From positions 199,967 through 263,966 of the forward strand of contig NZ_LMJL01000010.1 in NCBI RefSeq assembly GCF_001429295.1: a stretch of DNA of 64,000 bases, given 5' to 3'. The stretch is from Flavobacterium sp. Root935 (lineage in GTDB: Bacteria > Bacteroidota > Bacteroidia > Flavobacteriales > Flavobacteriaceae). This document shows, piece by piece, positions 53,152 through 61,454 of the stretch (the first letter of the stretch is position 1; each line of letters opens with the position of its first letter). The position numbers and the translations under genes are program-made. The notes beneath the pieces are model-generated. The model was not told the origin of the DNA. It was given only the letters and a program-made list of their open reading frames with translations, and did no database searches.

Positions 53152-53360
53152 ACGGAACATATTTTCATTGTCATTATTTTTTTTCTACCGATGATATACT
53201 CCTACGGAGTATATCTGCTGAATATTTATTCGGTTTCTGTTTTTTGAGCAATGAAATATTCCTAACGGAATAATAATTTCAGCGAATATCTACTCTAATA
53301 CTTTTTTTCTACCAATCAGATATTTCTAACGGAATATATTCTGGCGAATATTTATTCTGC
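53152..53360. repeat. Array of small TTCC(T/A)AACGGAA-type palindromes next to rlmN
   Basis: Four related units. Palindromic cores: GTTCCTACGGAAC (53156-53168), TACTCCTACGGAGTA (53198-53212), ATATTCCTAACGGAATA (53256-53272) and ATATTTCTAACGGAATAT (53319-53336). Between them recur TTTTTTCTACC-AT-GATAT and GCGAATATTTATTC segments. The last unit (GGCGAATATTTATTC) runs into the rlmN stop codon at 53352-53354. The spacing is irregular (about 42, 58 and 63 bases), unlike CRISPR. Confidence 0.75.
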
Positions 53361-54398
53361 TTCTTTATTGGCTAGCTGGCCGCATGCGGCGTCTATGTCT
53401 TTACCTCTGCTTCGTCTTACTTTTACAACTATTCCGATATTCTCTAATGCTTTAATATAAGCAGCAATAGACTCTTCTGAAGCTTGCTGGAATTCGCCGT
53501 CATCAATTGGGTTATACTCAATCAAATTGACTTTGCAAGGCACATATTTACAGAATTTTACTAATGCATCAACTGAAGCTTTATCGTCGTTAATTCCTTT
53601 CCACACTACATATTCATACGAAACTTTGCTTTTGGTTTTTCTGTACCAATATTCTAAAGCTTCACGTAAATCTTTTAAAGGGAAATTTTTACTGAATGGC
53701 ATGATTCTCGCGCGAGTTTCGTCAATTGCAGAATGTAGTGAAACTGCTAATTTAAACTTCACGTCATCATCTGCCATTTTTTTGATCATTTTAGGAATTC
53801 CAGAAGTCGAAACCATAATTCGTTTTGGAGACATTCCTAAACCTTCTTCAGAAGTAATCATATCAATTGCTTTAATGACATTATTGTAATTCATTAAAGG
53901 CTCTCCCATTCCCATAAAAACGATATTCGAAAGTGGATGATTATAGTACAAACGGCTTTCTTTATCAATAGCCAGGACCTGGTCGTAAATTTCGCCTGGT
54001 TGGAGATTTCGCATTCTTTTTAATCTTGCTGTAGCACAGAAATTACAATCTAAACTGCATCCTACTTGACTAGAAACACAAGCTGTCGTTCTCGTGTCTG
54101 TTGGAATTAAAACAGATTCAACAACAAGTCCGTCATGAAGGCGCACAGCATTTTTTACAGTTCCGTCGCTGCTTTTCTGCATCGTATCCACTTTGATATG
54201 ATTGATCACAAAACTGTTTTCAAGCATAGATCTTGTAGTCTTCGCTACATTTGTCATATCTTCAAAACTGTGAGCACCTTTGCTCCACAGCCATTCATAA
54301 ACCTGATTTCCGCGAAAAGCTTTATCTCCATTTTCAACAAAAAAATCGCGAAGCTGCTCTTTTGATAAGGCTCGTATGTCTTTTTTCTCCATTTGCAT
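53352..54398 (-). CDS. rlmN: RlmN, 23S rRNA A2503 / tRNA A37 C2-methyltransferase
   Basis: Radical-SAM enzyme that methylates C2 of A2503 in 23S rRNA and A37 of some tRNAs. 348 residues. 4Fe-4S cluster cysteines C114, C118, C121 (CSLDCNFC), FMGMGEPLMNYNNV, the RNA-methylation Cys in DIDAACGQL near the C-terminus (about 340) and another acceptor Cys in the core. Full length. A second ATG six bases on (MEKKD, 54392) is possible. A -7 box lies four bases before the first ATG. Confidence 0.96.
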   Translation of the reverse strand: MQMEKKDIRALSKEQLRDFFVENGDKAFRGNQVYEWLWSKGAHSFEDMTNVAKTTRSMLENSFVINHIKVDTMQKSSDGTVKNAVRLHDGLVVESVLIPTDTRTTACVSSQVGCSLDCNFCATARLKRMRNLQPGEIYDQVLAIDKESRLYYNHPLSNIVFMGMGEPLMNYNNVIKAIDMITSEEGLGMSPKRIMVSTSGIPKMIKKMADDDVKFKLAVSLHSAIDETRARIMPFSKNFPLKDLREALEYWYRKTKSKVSYEYVVWKGINDDKASVDALVKFCKYVPCKVNLIEYNPIDDGEFQQASEESIAAYIKALENIGIVVKVRRSRGKDIDAACGQLANKEAE

Positions 54399-54402
54399 GC
54401 TG

Positions 54403-54410
54403 CAAAGTTA
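54403..54410 (-). promoter_or_regulatory. -7 box immediately before rlmN
   Basis: Minus-strand TAACTTTG, exact TAnnTTTG, separated from the ATG at 54398 by CAGC only. Predicts a transcript beginning at or inside the first codons. Confidence 0.5.
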
Positions 54411-54587
54411 ATCACTTTTGTCATTTTTTACCTCTTTTTAGTGCATTCTTAACAAGAACTCAAAAACAGTGAAGAAAATCAGGGCAAATTCAAGTATAAT
54501 TAAATTCTTCATTCTTTATATAAAATTTATAACGACTAAAATTTTTTCGCCATAAAAAAATCGAACGCCAAGCTAAAAAGTCAAAAT

Positions 54588-54604
54588 TTGGCACAAGAAT
54601 TGTT
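54588..54604 (+). promoter_or_regulatory. Predicted sigma-54 promoter of the LEA-like lipoprotein
   Basis: TTGGCAC-AAGAA-TTGTT. The -24 element is perfect, spacing to the -12 TTG is exact, and only the C of TTGC is replaced. The transcript would start near 54615 with a leader of about 100 bases to the ATG at 54717. Confidence 0.55.
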
Positions 54605-54716
54605 TTGCTCTCAAAAGAAAAATAATCTTACAAAGAGCTCAATCATTTTAAAATTTGTACTTTTATTTTTCAGCCATATAACCTTTAAGTTTTATCAACC
54701 TAAAAAAAATGTAATT

Positions 54717-55115
54717 ATGAAAAAACAAATTTTAAGCTTAGCTGTTGTAGCTTTATTAGCATTTGCTGTTCAATCTTGTGAGAAAAAAGAGCCTAAACCA
54801 GCAGAAGAAGAATTAACTCTTGGAAACAAGGTTGACTCATTAACAACAGATATTAAAGAAGTAACAGACACTGCAGTTAGTAAAGCCGAAAGCGCTGCTG
54901 CAAAAGCGAAAGATGCAACAGAAAATGCAGCAAGCGACGTAAAAGATGCAACTAAAAAAGCTGCAAATGATGTTGAGAACGCTGCAAAAAAGACAGCAAC
55001 TGATGTAAAAGACGCTACTAAAAAAGGTGCAGAGAAAGTTGAAAACGCAGCAAAAGCAGCGAAAGACGGAACTGTAAAAACAGCAAAAGAAGTAAATGAA
55101 GCTTTGAAAAAATAA
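54717..55115 (+). CDS. LEA-like (amphipathic 11-mer) lipoprotein
   Basis: 132 residues from the ATG at 54717. Upstream in-frame starts lack a signal and overlap the predicted promoter. Lipobox AVQSC (Cys20), then a long Ala/Lys/Asp-rich helix (about 50-130) with roughly 11-residue repeats (ENAASDVKDATKKAANDVENAAKKTATDVKDATKKG), the pattern of late-embryogenesis-abundant / YtxH-like stress proteins. No catalytic motif. Probably a membrane-tethered structural or desiccation-stress protein. This is by analogy only. Confidence 0.8.
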   Translation: MKKQILSLAVVALLAFAVQSCEKKEPKPAEEELTLGNKVDSLTTDIKEVTDTAVSKAESAAAKAKDATENAASDVKDATKKAANDVENAAKKTATDVKDATKKGAEKVENAAKAAKDGTVKTAKEVNEALKK

Positions 55116-55137
55116 ATTTCATCTAAATCTAAATTGA

Positions 55138-55168
55138 AACCATCTGCCAAAGCGGATGGTTTTTTTAT
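55138..55168 (+). terminator. Terminator after the LEA-like lipoprotein gene
   Basis: Stem AACCATC(TG) / (CG)GATGGTT around CCAAAG, then seven T. Confidence 0.85.
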
Positions 55169-55194
55169 GCAAAAAACTACGCCGATATTTTTTG

Positions 55195-55202
55195 TACTTT
55201 TG
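55195..55202 (+). promoter_or_regulatory. -7 promoter box of the O-methyltransferase gene
   Basis: TACTTTTG, exact TAnnTTTG, 25 bases before the ATG at 55228. It excludes the in-frame start at 55156. Confidence 0.6.
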
Positions 55203-55227
55203 CTTCAAAATTACAAGATATTACAAC

Positions 55228-55869
55228 ATGCATTTCATATCACAAGAATTAGAAGATTATATCGAACAGCATTCTGAAAATGAACCAGAATTGTTAGCCA
55301 AACTCAATAAAGAAACTTACCAAAAAATACTTTTACCGAGAATGTTAAGCGGTCATTTTCAAGGACGTGTTTTAAGCATGTTGTCTAAATTGATTCGTCC
55401 GGTAAATATTCTTGAAATTGGAACTTACACAGGTTATGCTGCCTTATGCTTATGTGAAGGCATGCAGGAAAATGGTCAATTACATACTATCGATATTAAA
55501 GAAGAATTAGTTGATTTTCAGCGAAAATACTTTGATGCATCTCCTTGGGGAAACCAAATTTTTCAACATTTAGGCGAAGCTGTAAATATTATTCCAGATT
55601 TAGATGTAAAATTTGATTTGGTCTTTATTGATGCTGATAAGGAAAATTACCTCAATTACTGGGAAATGATTGTTCCAAAAATGAACAAAGGCGGCATTAT
55701 TTTGTCTGATAACGTTTTATGGAGCGGAAAAATCCTCGAACCTGTTCATCCAAATGATGTAAGTACAAAAGTTCTTTTGGAATATAATCAACTCTTAAAA
55801 GATGATCCAAGAGTCGAAACAGTTTTACTGCCAATTCGTGATGGATTGACGGTTTCGAGAGTGTTGTAG
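55228..55869 (+). CDS. Class I SAM-dependent O-methyltransferase
   Basis: 213 residues from MHFISQELEDYIEQHS. COMT-like family: SAM loop ILEIGTYTGYAALCL (about 60-74), HTIDIKEE, metal/catalytic Asp in FDLVFIDADKENYLNYWE, and GGIILSDNVLWSGKI. Members methylate catechol-type hydroxyls using Mg2+ or Ca2+. Substrate unknown. It is a single gene in front of the dioxygenase gene on the same strand. Confidence 0.92.
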   Translation: MHFISQELEDYIEQHSENEPELLAKLNKETYQKILLPRMLSGHFQGRVLSMLSKLIRPVNILEIGTYTGYAALCLCEGMQENGQLHTIDIKEELVDFQRKYFDASPWGNQIFQHLGEAVNIIPDLDVKFDLVFIDADKENYLNYWEMIVPKMNKGGIILSDNVLWSGKILEPVHPNDVSTKVLLEYNQLLKDDPRVETVLLPIRDGLTVSRVL

Positions 55870-55934
55870 ATTTTTAAGATGCTAAGAGACTAAACTTTTT
55901 CGTTTATTTATCTGTCATTAAAATTAGTTTTCAA

Positions 55935-56657
55935 ATGAATAATTCAAGAGAAATATATTCTGAAGGTTTTACAATAATAAATAATGTTTACGCTGAAAAA
56001 GAGATCGATAAACTAATTTCATTAATTGAAAATAAAACCAAAAATGATTCTGACAATGCTACTTTTAGAAAGTCTCAAGATTTATTTGCTATTAGACAGT
56101 TTCACAAAGAAATACCTGAGATATTAGACTTTATTTTTAATGAAAATTTAAAAAAAATTATTGAATCTAATTTTGGAAAAGGATATTTCATAACCAAATC
56201 CATATATTTTGACAAGCCTGAAAAATCAAATTGGTTTGTGGCATATCATCAAGATTTGACCATTTCTGTTGACCAAAAAATTGAGGTTGAAAATTTTGAG
56301 AATTGGACTTTAAAACAAAATCAATTTGCTGTTCAGCCTCCTAAAGAAATTTTAGAAGATAATTTCACGATCAGAATTCATATTGATAAAACTACAAAGA
56401 ATAATGGAGCTTTAAAAGTGATCAATAATTCGCATTCGAAAGGAATTCTGAGAATTGAAAACCTAAATTTTGAGACTGAAAAAGAAACGATTTGTGAAGT
56501 TGAAAAAGGCGGAATAATGATCATGAAACCATTATTATTTCATGCTTCGAATAAAACTACAAATAACGAACGAAGAAGAGTTATTCACATAGAATTCAGT
56601 AGACAACAACTTCCCGAAGGATTAGATTGGAGTGAAAAAATGATTTATAAAAATTAA
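55935..56657 (+). CDS. Phytanoyl-CoA dioxygenase (PhyH)-family protein
   Basis: 240 residues. Fe(II)/2-oxoglutarate oxygenase fold: the first His and Asp of the metal triad in AYHQDLTI, the distal His in KPLLFHASNKTT and the 2-oxoglutarate Arg in NERRRVIHIEF. The N-terminal part resembles PhyH proteins, including FTIINNVYAEKEIDKLISLI. No substrate can be given. The terminator after it also serves the convergent strand. Confidence 0.85.
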   Translation: MNNSREIYSEGFTIINNVYAEKEIDKLISLIENKTKNDSDNATFRKSQDLFAIRQFHKEIPEILDFIFNENLKKIIESNFGKGYFITKSIYFDKPEKSNWFVAYHQDLTISVDQKIEVENFENWTLKQNQFAVQPPKEILEDNFTIRIHIDKTTKNNGALKVINNSHSKGILRIENLNFETEKETICEVEKGGIMIMKPLLFHASNKTTNNERRRVIHIEFSRQQLPEGLDWSEKMIYKN

Positions 56658-56670
56658 TTCATATATTAAA

Positions 56671-56728
56671 AAAAGAAAAAGGCTTTAGCGAAAATACAGT
56701 AAGTATTTGGCTAAAGCCTTTTTCTTTT
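56671..56728. terminator. Long hairpin terminator after the PhyH gene
   Basis: AAAAGAAAAAGGCTTTAGC is inverted as GCTAAAGCCTTTTTCTTTT, with an inner pair GAAAATAC / AGTATTTG, so the stem is over 25 bp with A-run and T-run at the ends. Works in both directions. Confidence 0.85.
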
Positions 56729-56822
56729 AAACCTAATTATCTTCAGCTAAGGATAGAATTCATATAATTTTAAGAACTCAGTCTCGGGATAGTTCCTTAG
56801 AATTTGAGAACCTTAAAAAGAA

Positions 56823-57386
56823 CTATCCTGGGAAATATTGCGGTTTTAATTTTCTATACACTAAATAAAGTAAAGATCCAAAAAGCGCTCCGAAGAAATA
56901 CCCTGCTAGAATATCACCAGGATAATGCAATCCTAAATAAATACGGCTGTAAGCGAAAATTAGAGGCCATAAAAATAAGAATCCAAAATATTTGAAGTGA
57001 CGTTTTAAAACTAAAAACAAGAAAGTTGCAACCGCCATTGTATTTGCCGCATGTCCAGAGAAAAAACTATAGGATTGTCTAACCTGTACGATTCGAATAA
57101 TCGAAGCTAAATCTGGATTATTACAAGGACGTAATCGTTGAAAAGTGTGTTTGAACAAATTGCAGGTTTGATCTGTAAAAGCAATCAAAACTGCTATAAA
57201 AAGCAATAGATACAAAGTTTGTTTTCCTCCTATTTTTTTATAAATAAGAAAAAACAGTAATAAGAAAAATGGTGTCCAATACAACTGATTGGTAATGAAA
57301 AGCCAAAATTTATCGTATGTTTCAGAACCAAGTCCATTAAGATATATTAATAGATTTGTATCTAATTCCTGTATTTTTTCAAGCAT
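56823..57386 (-). CDS. PAP2-family membrane phosphatase
   Basis: 187 residues, about five to six membrane segments. The three PAP2 motifs are present: KHTFQRLRPC (KxxxxxxRP), YSFFSGHAANTM (SGH) and SRIYLGLHYPGD (SRxxxxxHxxxD). Probably dephosphorylates a lipid pyrophosphate such as undecaprenyl diphosphate or a phosphatidate. The ATG shares a base with the tatA stop (TAATG). Translational coupling with a twin-arginine component is unusual but common in flavobacteria. Confidence 0.9.
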   Translation of the reverse strand: MLEKIQELDTNLLIYLNGLGSETYDKFWLFITNQLYWTPFFLLLFFLIYKKIGGKQTLYLLLFIAVLIAFTDQTCNLFKHTFQRLRPCNNPDLASIIRIVQVRQSYSFFSGHAANTMAVATFLFLVLKRHFKYFGFLFLWPLIFAYSRIYLGLHYPGDILAGYFFGALFGSLLYLVYRKLKPQYFPG

Positions 57387-57733
57387 TATCTTTGGCGTTT
57401 AATAGGTCCGGAAATGGTATCAATATCTTCTTTTACTTTGTCGATTTCATTGGCTGTATCTCCTAAGAGACTTCCATTTTCTCCAAGTATATTAGATTTT
57501 GCATTACTAATTTCTGCATTAATATTTCCAGTAATATCCGTCAAAGATTTAGAGTCAAGACCATTAGCCTCTGCTCCCTTTTGAATTTCACTTTTAATAT
57601 CATTAGTCGCATTTTTTAATTGAGCCATAGCTTTACCCATCGTGCGTGCAATTTCTGGTACTTTATCAGAACCAAAAAGCATTAGTACAATAAACAGTAT
57701 AAAAACTAATTCTCCTCCTCCTATACCAAACAT
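57386..57733 (-). CDS. tatA: TatA/TatE-type twin-arginine translocase subunit
   Basis: Forms the pore of the Tat pathway that exports folded proteins. 115 residues from the ATG at 57733 (MFGIGGGELVFILFIVLMLFGSDKVPEIARTMGKAM). A start 37 residues upstream adds non-conserved sequence and is rejected. One membrane helix (about 7-23), a short amphipathic helix after the FGSDKVPE hinge, and a charged tail. tatC is not in the window. Confidence 0.92.
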   Translation of the reverse strand: MFGIGGGELVFILFIVLMLFGSDKVPEIARTMGKAMAQLKNATNDIKSEIQKGAEANGLDSKSLTDITGNINAEISNAKSNILGENGSLLGDTANEIDKVKEDIDTISGPIKRQR

Positions 57734-57831
57734 AACTTTTATTTTTGTTGTCGCAAAGATATTAAATTTTGCAGCGTAGAGTTTTAAAATTAACTTAAAA
57801 AGTCCTTTAAAATGTATTTTAATAAAAAAGA

Positions 57832-57870
57832 AAAAGTTCATCAAGCTTTTACAAACATGATGAACTTTTA
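57832..57870 (-). terminator. Terminator after the M1 peptidase gene
   Basis: Stem AAAAAGTTCATCA / TGATGAACTTTT around GCTTTTACAAACA. On the minus strand it is followed by a T-rich run (the A-run before 57836). It separates the peptidase gene from tatA. Confidence 0.8.
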
Positions 57871-57886
57871 ATTATCATTTATTAGT

Positions 57887-60130
57887 TTAGTCAAATTTTG
57901 ACTTTGTCTCAACTTTTGGCCAAGAATTATTAGTAACATCGATATCTGCTGTTAACAGTTTTGGATCGACTTGAATACTCTTAATTGCTTTTGTTGTAGC
58001 ATACACTTTTTTAGCCGTTTCGTTACTTTTTCTCCAGATTTGTGCTGGATATTGGTAACTATCTTTAGAACCGTCTTCATAAGTAATCTCAACTAAAATA
58101 GGCATAATCATTCCGCCTGGTTTGTTGAATTCAACTTCGTAGAAGTATTTAGGCGATTTGATACTAGCTTTTTCTTCAGCAGTAAAAGTCTGATCTACAT
58201 AATCTGCCAAAGGCTTGAAATCTTCAATTTTTAAAGCTTTTTTCTTTGATTGATTAACTTCTGCATTATCTCCAGAAACTAAATAAACAAAAGGTCCTTT
58301 TTCATATCCAAAACGTCCTTTTCTTACTTTGACATCCTTAATATCTGCAGTTGGAGTATCTGAAACATAATATTGTTTTACATCTTTAATTCCGATATCT
58401 ACAAAATCTGTTGAATAAAACCATCCTCTAAAGAACCAGTCAAGATCGACTGCCGAAGCATCTTCCATAGTTCTAAAGAAATCTTCAGGCGTTGGGTGTT
58501 TGAATTTCCATCTGTTTGCATACGTTTTAAAAGCATGATCAAACAATTCTCTTCCCATAACCACTTCTCTTAAAATATTAAGACCCGTTGCTGGTTTTCC
58601 GTAAGCATTATTTCCAAATTGGTGAATTGTCTCTGAATTCGACATAATTGGCTCCAAAAACTTTTGATCTCCACTCATGTAAGGAACAATATTTTTTGCT
58701 GGTCCTCTTCTCGAAGGGAAATTTGGATCTAATTCCTGCTCAGCTAAATACTCTAAAAATGAATTTAAACCTTCATCCATCCATGTCCATTGACGTTCAT
58801 CAGAATTTACAATCATTGGAAAGAAAGTATGTCCAACTTCGTGAATAATAACACCAATCATTCCGTTTTTAACTTCTCTGCTTGTTACGCCATTTTCGTC
58901 AGGACGACCGTAGTTCCAGCAAATCATTGGATATTCCATTCCTTGATCTTCCGCAGAAACTGAAACTGCTTTTGGATAAGGATAATCAAAAGTATGAGAT
59001 GAATAACTTTTTAAAGTATGAGCTACAACCATTGTAGAAGTTTCTCCCCAAAGTGGATTTGCTTCTTTTGGATAAACAGATTCTGCCATAACAGTTCTGT
59101 TGCCAATTTTAACAGCCATTGCATCATAAATGAATTTTCTTGAAGAAGCAATTCCAAAATCACGAACATTTTTAGCACTGAATTTCCAAGTTTTTTTCTT
59201 TTCAGAAAAACCTTTTTCAGCAGCTTCCGCTTCTGCCTGCGTTACAATAACCACTGGTTTATCAAATGATTTTTGAGCCTGCTCGTATCTTTTTACTTGT
59301 TCTGCCGTAAATACTTCGCTTCTGTTCATTAATTCTCCTGTAGCATCTATTACGTGATCTGCAGGAACAGTAATATTTACATCAAAGTTCCCAAAAGGAA
59401 GAGCAAACTCTCCGCTTCCCCAAAACTGCATATTCTGCCAGCCTTCAACATCATTATAAACTGCCATTCTTGGATAGAATTGAGCAATTACATACAGCTT
59501 GTTTCCGTCTTTTTCGAATAGCTCATATCCAGAACGACCGCCTTCTTTTCTATAATTATTGATATTGTACCACCATTTTATTGAGAAAGAGATTTTTTCT
59601 CCTGGTTTTAAAGGTGAAGACAAATTAATACGCATCATTGTTTCGTTGATGGTATATGACAATGCATTTCCTTTAGCATCTTTAACTTGCTCAATATTAA
59701 AACCGCGCTCTAAATCTTTTTTCAAATATTTAGACGAAAAACCATCTAGAGGTAAAACCTGATTGATTTTTTCACCTTCTGCTAATGAAGTTTGTCCATT
59801 GGCTCTTGCTTGATTTTGATCCAGCTGCACCCATAAATACTCTAAACTATCTGGCGAATTATTCGAATAAGTTATAGTTTCAGATCCGCTTAATCTTGAA
59901 TTTTTATCGTCTAATTCAACATCAATTTTATAGTCGGCCTGCTGTTGGTAGTAAGCTGGTCCTGGAGCTCCAGAAGCTGTACGAAACATATTTGGAGTTG
60001 CCAGCAAATCGTACATCTGGCTAAATTTATTGGTATCGTATTTTCCCTGCTGTCTAACAGGCGTGGTTGTTGCTTTTTCCTGTGCAACTAACATTGCAGG
60101 AAAAAGTAATAATAATGAAAGTTTTTTCAT
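57887..60130 (-). CDS. M1-family zinc metallopeptidase
   Basis: Exported aminopeptidase-like zinc protease, 747 residues with a signal peptide (about 1-16). Zinc motif H430-E-V-G-H434 and the third ligand E453 (18 residues after the last His) are intact. The exopeptidase site is QGMEYP rather than the classical GAMEN, so aminopeptidase specificity is uncertain. The C-terminal domain ends KLLTADIDVTNNSWPKVETK. Directly downstream of a four-gene overlapping set beginning at 62929. Confidence 0.93.
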   Translation of the reverse strand: MKKLSLLLLFPAMLVAQEKATTTPVRQQGKYDTNKFSQMYDLLATPNMFRTASGAPGPAYYQQQADYKIDVELDDKNSRLSGSETITYSNNSPDSLEYLWVQLDQNQARANGQTSLAEGEKINQVLPLDGFSSKYLKKDLERGFNIEQVKDAKGNALSYTINETMMRINLSSPLKPGEKISFSIKWWYNINNYRKEGGRSGYELFEKDGNKLYVIAQFYPRMAVYNDVEGWQNMQFWGSGEFALPFGNFDVNITVPADHVIDATGELMNRSEVFTAEQVKRYEQAQKSFDKPVVIVTQAEAEAAEKGFSEKKKTWKFSAKNVRDFGIASSRKFIYDAMAVKIGNRTVMAESVYPKEANPLWGETSTMVVAHTLKSYSSHTFDYPYPKAVSVSAEDQGMEYPMICWNYGRPDENGVTSREVKNGMIGVIIHEVGHTFFPMIVNSDERQWTWMDEGLNSFLEYLAEQELDPNFPSRRGPAKNIVPYMSGDQKFLEPIMSNSETIHQFGNNAYGKPATGLNILREVVMGRELFDHAFKTYANRWKFKHPTPEDFFRTMEDASAVDLDWFFRGWFYSTDFVDIGIKDVKQYYVSDTPTADIKDVKVRKGRFGYEKGPFVYLVSGDNAEVNQSKKKALKIEDFKPLADYVDQTFTAEEKASIKSPKYFYEVEFNKPGGMIMPILVEITYEDGSKDSYQYPAQIWRKSNETAKKVYATTKAIKSIQVDPKLLTADIDVTNNSWPKVETKSKFD

Positions 60131-60195
60131 AAAAATCTAATGGTAATTTATCAGGCTGTGAAAATAGCAATTAAAATAATAATTCTAGAAATCCA

Positions 60196-60702
60196 TTAAT
60201 ACTTTAACACTTCTTTTCTTGAAGATTCTGTAAAAAGAACACTTCTTTTAGTATCAAAAGCTGAAATATGTGTAATGTTTTGTTGTTCTGCATTCCAATC
60301 TACTAAAAGAGTGTTTGAAATTTCTAATGTTTTAAACTTCTCCACATCTTTAATCCTTGAGTAACAAACTAAAACATCATCTGCTTCTACTTCTTTAGAT
60401 AAAAAAGTTATTGCTTTTGGCTGCCCATTTACTTTGATCAAAAAATTTTCTGAGAGATATTTTTTTAATAAGTCAATATCTGCCTGCGTTTCTTTGCTTG
60501 TGCCAACGAATGTTTTTTTGTGATACTTCTTTTCCATTGCATTGTTCAAATCATCAATAAAAATGCGGGAAGTAATCTGCAGCATTTTTTTTTCGGCAGC
60601 ATAATTTACTTGAAAAACCCCAACATAAAATTTATGAAAAGTAAATGCAGATGATAATACAAACAAAACTGCCAGAAGACAGTAAACTAATTTATTTTTC
60701 AT
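60196..60702 (-). CDS. DUF6702-type exported protein
   Basis: 168 residues. Signal anchor or signal peptide (about 1-20, LVYCLLAVLFVLSSAFTFHKF), then a beta-rich domain with LQITSRIFIDDLNNAMEKKY and ENFLIKVNGQPKAITFLSKEVEADDVLVCYSRI. DUF6702 proteins are typically located beside an M1 peptidase in Bacteroidota, and that is the case here (65 bases upstream of the peptidase gene). Function unknown. Overlaps the gene upstream by four bases (ATGA). Confidence 0.85.
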   Translation of the reverse strand: MKNKLVYCLLAVLFVLSSAFTFHKFYVGVFQVNYAAEKKMLQITSRIFIDDLNNAMEKKYHKKTFVGTSKETQADIDLLKKYLSENFLIKVNGQPKAITFLSKEVEADDVLVCYSRIKDVEKFKTLEISNTLLVDWNAEQQNITHISAFDTKRSVLFTESSRKEVLKY

Positions 60703-61454
60703 TTTTGAACAGCAGCAGCTTTCTTAAATTCTTTATTCTTATTCACCATAAAATCCATTAACTGGAATTTTTCATCAGGCTCTAAAAATTGTTTCGAAGC
60801 TGCATCATTAGAGCAATACATCAAAAACAATTCTATTTCATCTTCTTTAAGTCCGAGAGTTTTGGTATAGAAATCTTTTGTAAAATTATCTTTAGCATAT
60901 TCTACAAAAGCAATATCCGTAACCTCTTCTTCTTTTACATCTTCTTTTTTGCTTAAAAGCTTTTTAACATCTTTAAAAATTCGAACAAAGTCCATTCCAT
61001 ATTTAATGGTTTGATCAGAGAGCATTGCTGTGTTTTTGGCTGTCGATTGCTTGTCATCTTCAAACTGCATATCCACTATTCCCTGTGAACCACCTTGCAA
61101 TGATTTTACTTTTAATTCTTTGTGAACAACAACTTCTTTAAGCTGATTATTCACCAAATCAAGTTTTATTTTAAAAAGAACCTCGGCACAATCTTTTTCT
61201 GTCAGAACAATTTTTTTGGATTGAAATGCCAAACCAGAAAACAACAAAGTGTCTTTTGGGCGAGCCATAATATCAAATAAACCACCTGCACCGATAAATG
61301 TTCTTACATTTGCATTAATATTCATTACATAGCCACTTTCTATCGCTAGAAAATCATTTATTACTTGACCATGTAATGGCTTTCTTGAACCGTTTTGCCC
61401 TAATACAATTTGACAAAATAAGCAGACAACGAGTACTCCTAATTTATTTTTCAT
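60699..61454 (-). CDS. Exported carboxypeptidase-regulatory-like protein
   Basis: 251 residues. Signal peptide (about 1-19, MKNKLGVLVVCLFCQIVLGQ), then a CarboxypepD_reg-like beta sandwich (about 28-110: HGQVINDFLAIESGYVMNI, KDTLLFSGLAFQSKKIVL, ELKEVVVHKEL). The C-terminal helical region (about 145-251, FKDVKKLLSKKEDVKEEEVTDIAF) is not assigned. Third of three related genes in tandem. Overlaps its neighbours by 11 and four bases. Confidence 0.8.
   Translation of the reverse strand: MKNKLGVLVVCLFCQIVLGQNGSRKPLHGQVINDFLAIESGYVMNINANVRTFIGAGGLFDIMARPKDTLLFSGLAFQSKKIVLTEKDCAEVLFKIKLDLVNNQLKEVVVHKELKVKSLQGGSQGIVDMQFEDDKQSTAKNTAMLSDQTIKYGMDFVRIFKDVKKLLSKKEDVKEEEVTDIAFVEYAKDNFTKDFYTKTLGLKEDEIELFLMYCSNDAASKQFLEPDEKFQLMDFMVNKNKEFKKAAAVQK

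Noticed and set aside
53152..53360. Possible CRISPR array
   Set aside because: Repeats are short palindromes with diverged sequence and irregular spacing (about 42-63 bases), the intervening segments resemble each other, and no cas gene is present.
56783..56829. Inverted repeat GGGATAGTTC / GAACTATCC overlapping the PAP2 gene end
   Set aside because: Only about nine pairs with a long loop and a strong terminator close by. Too weak to call a separate element.
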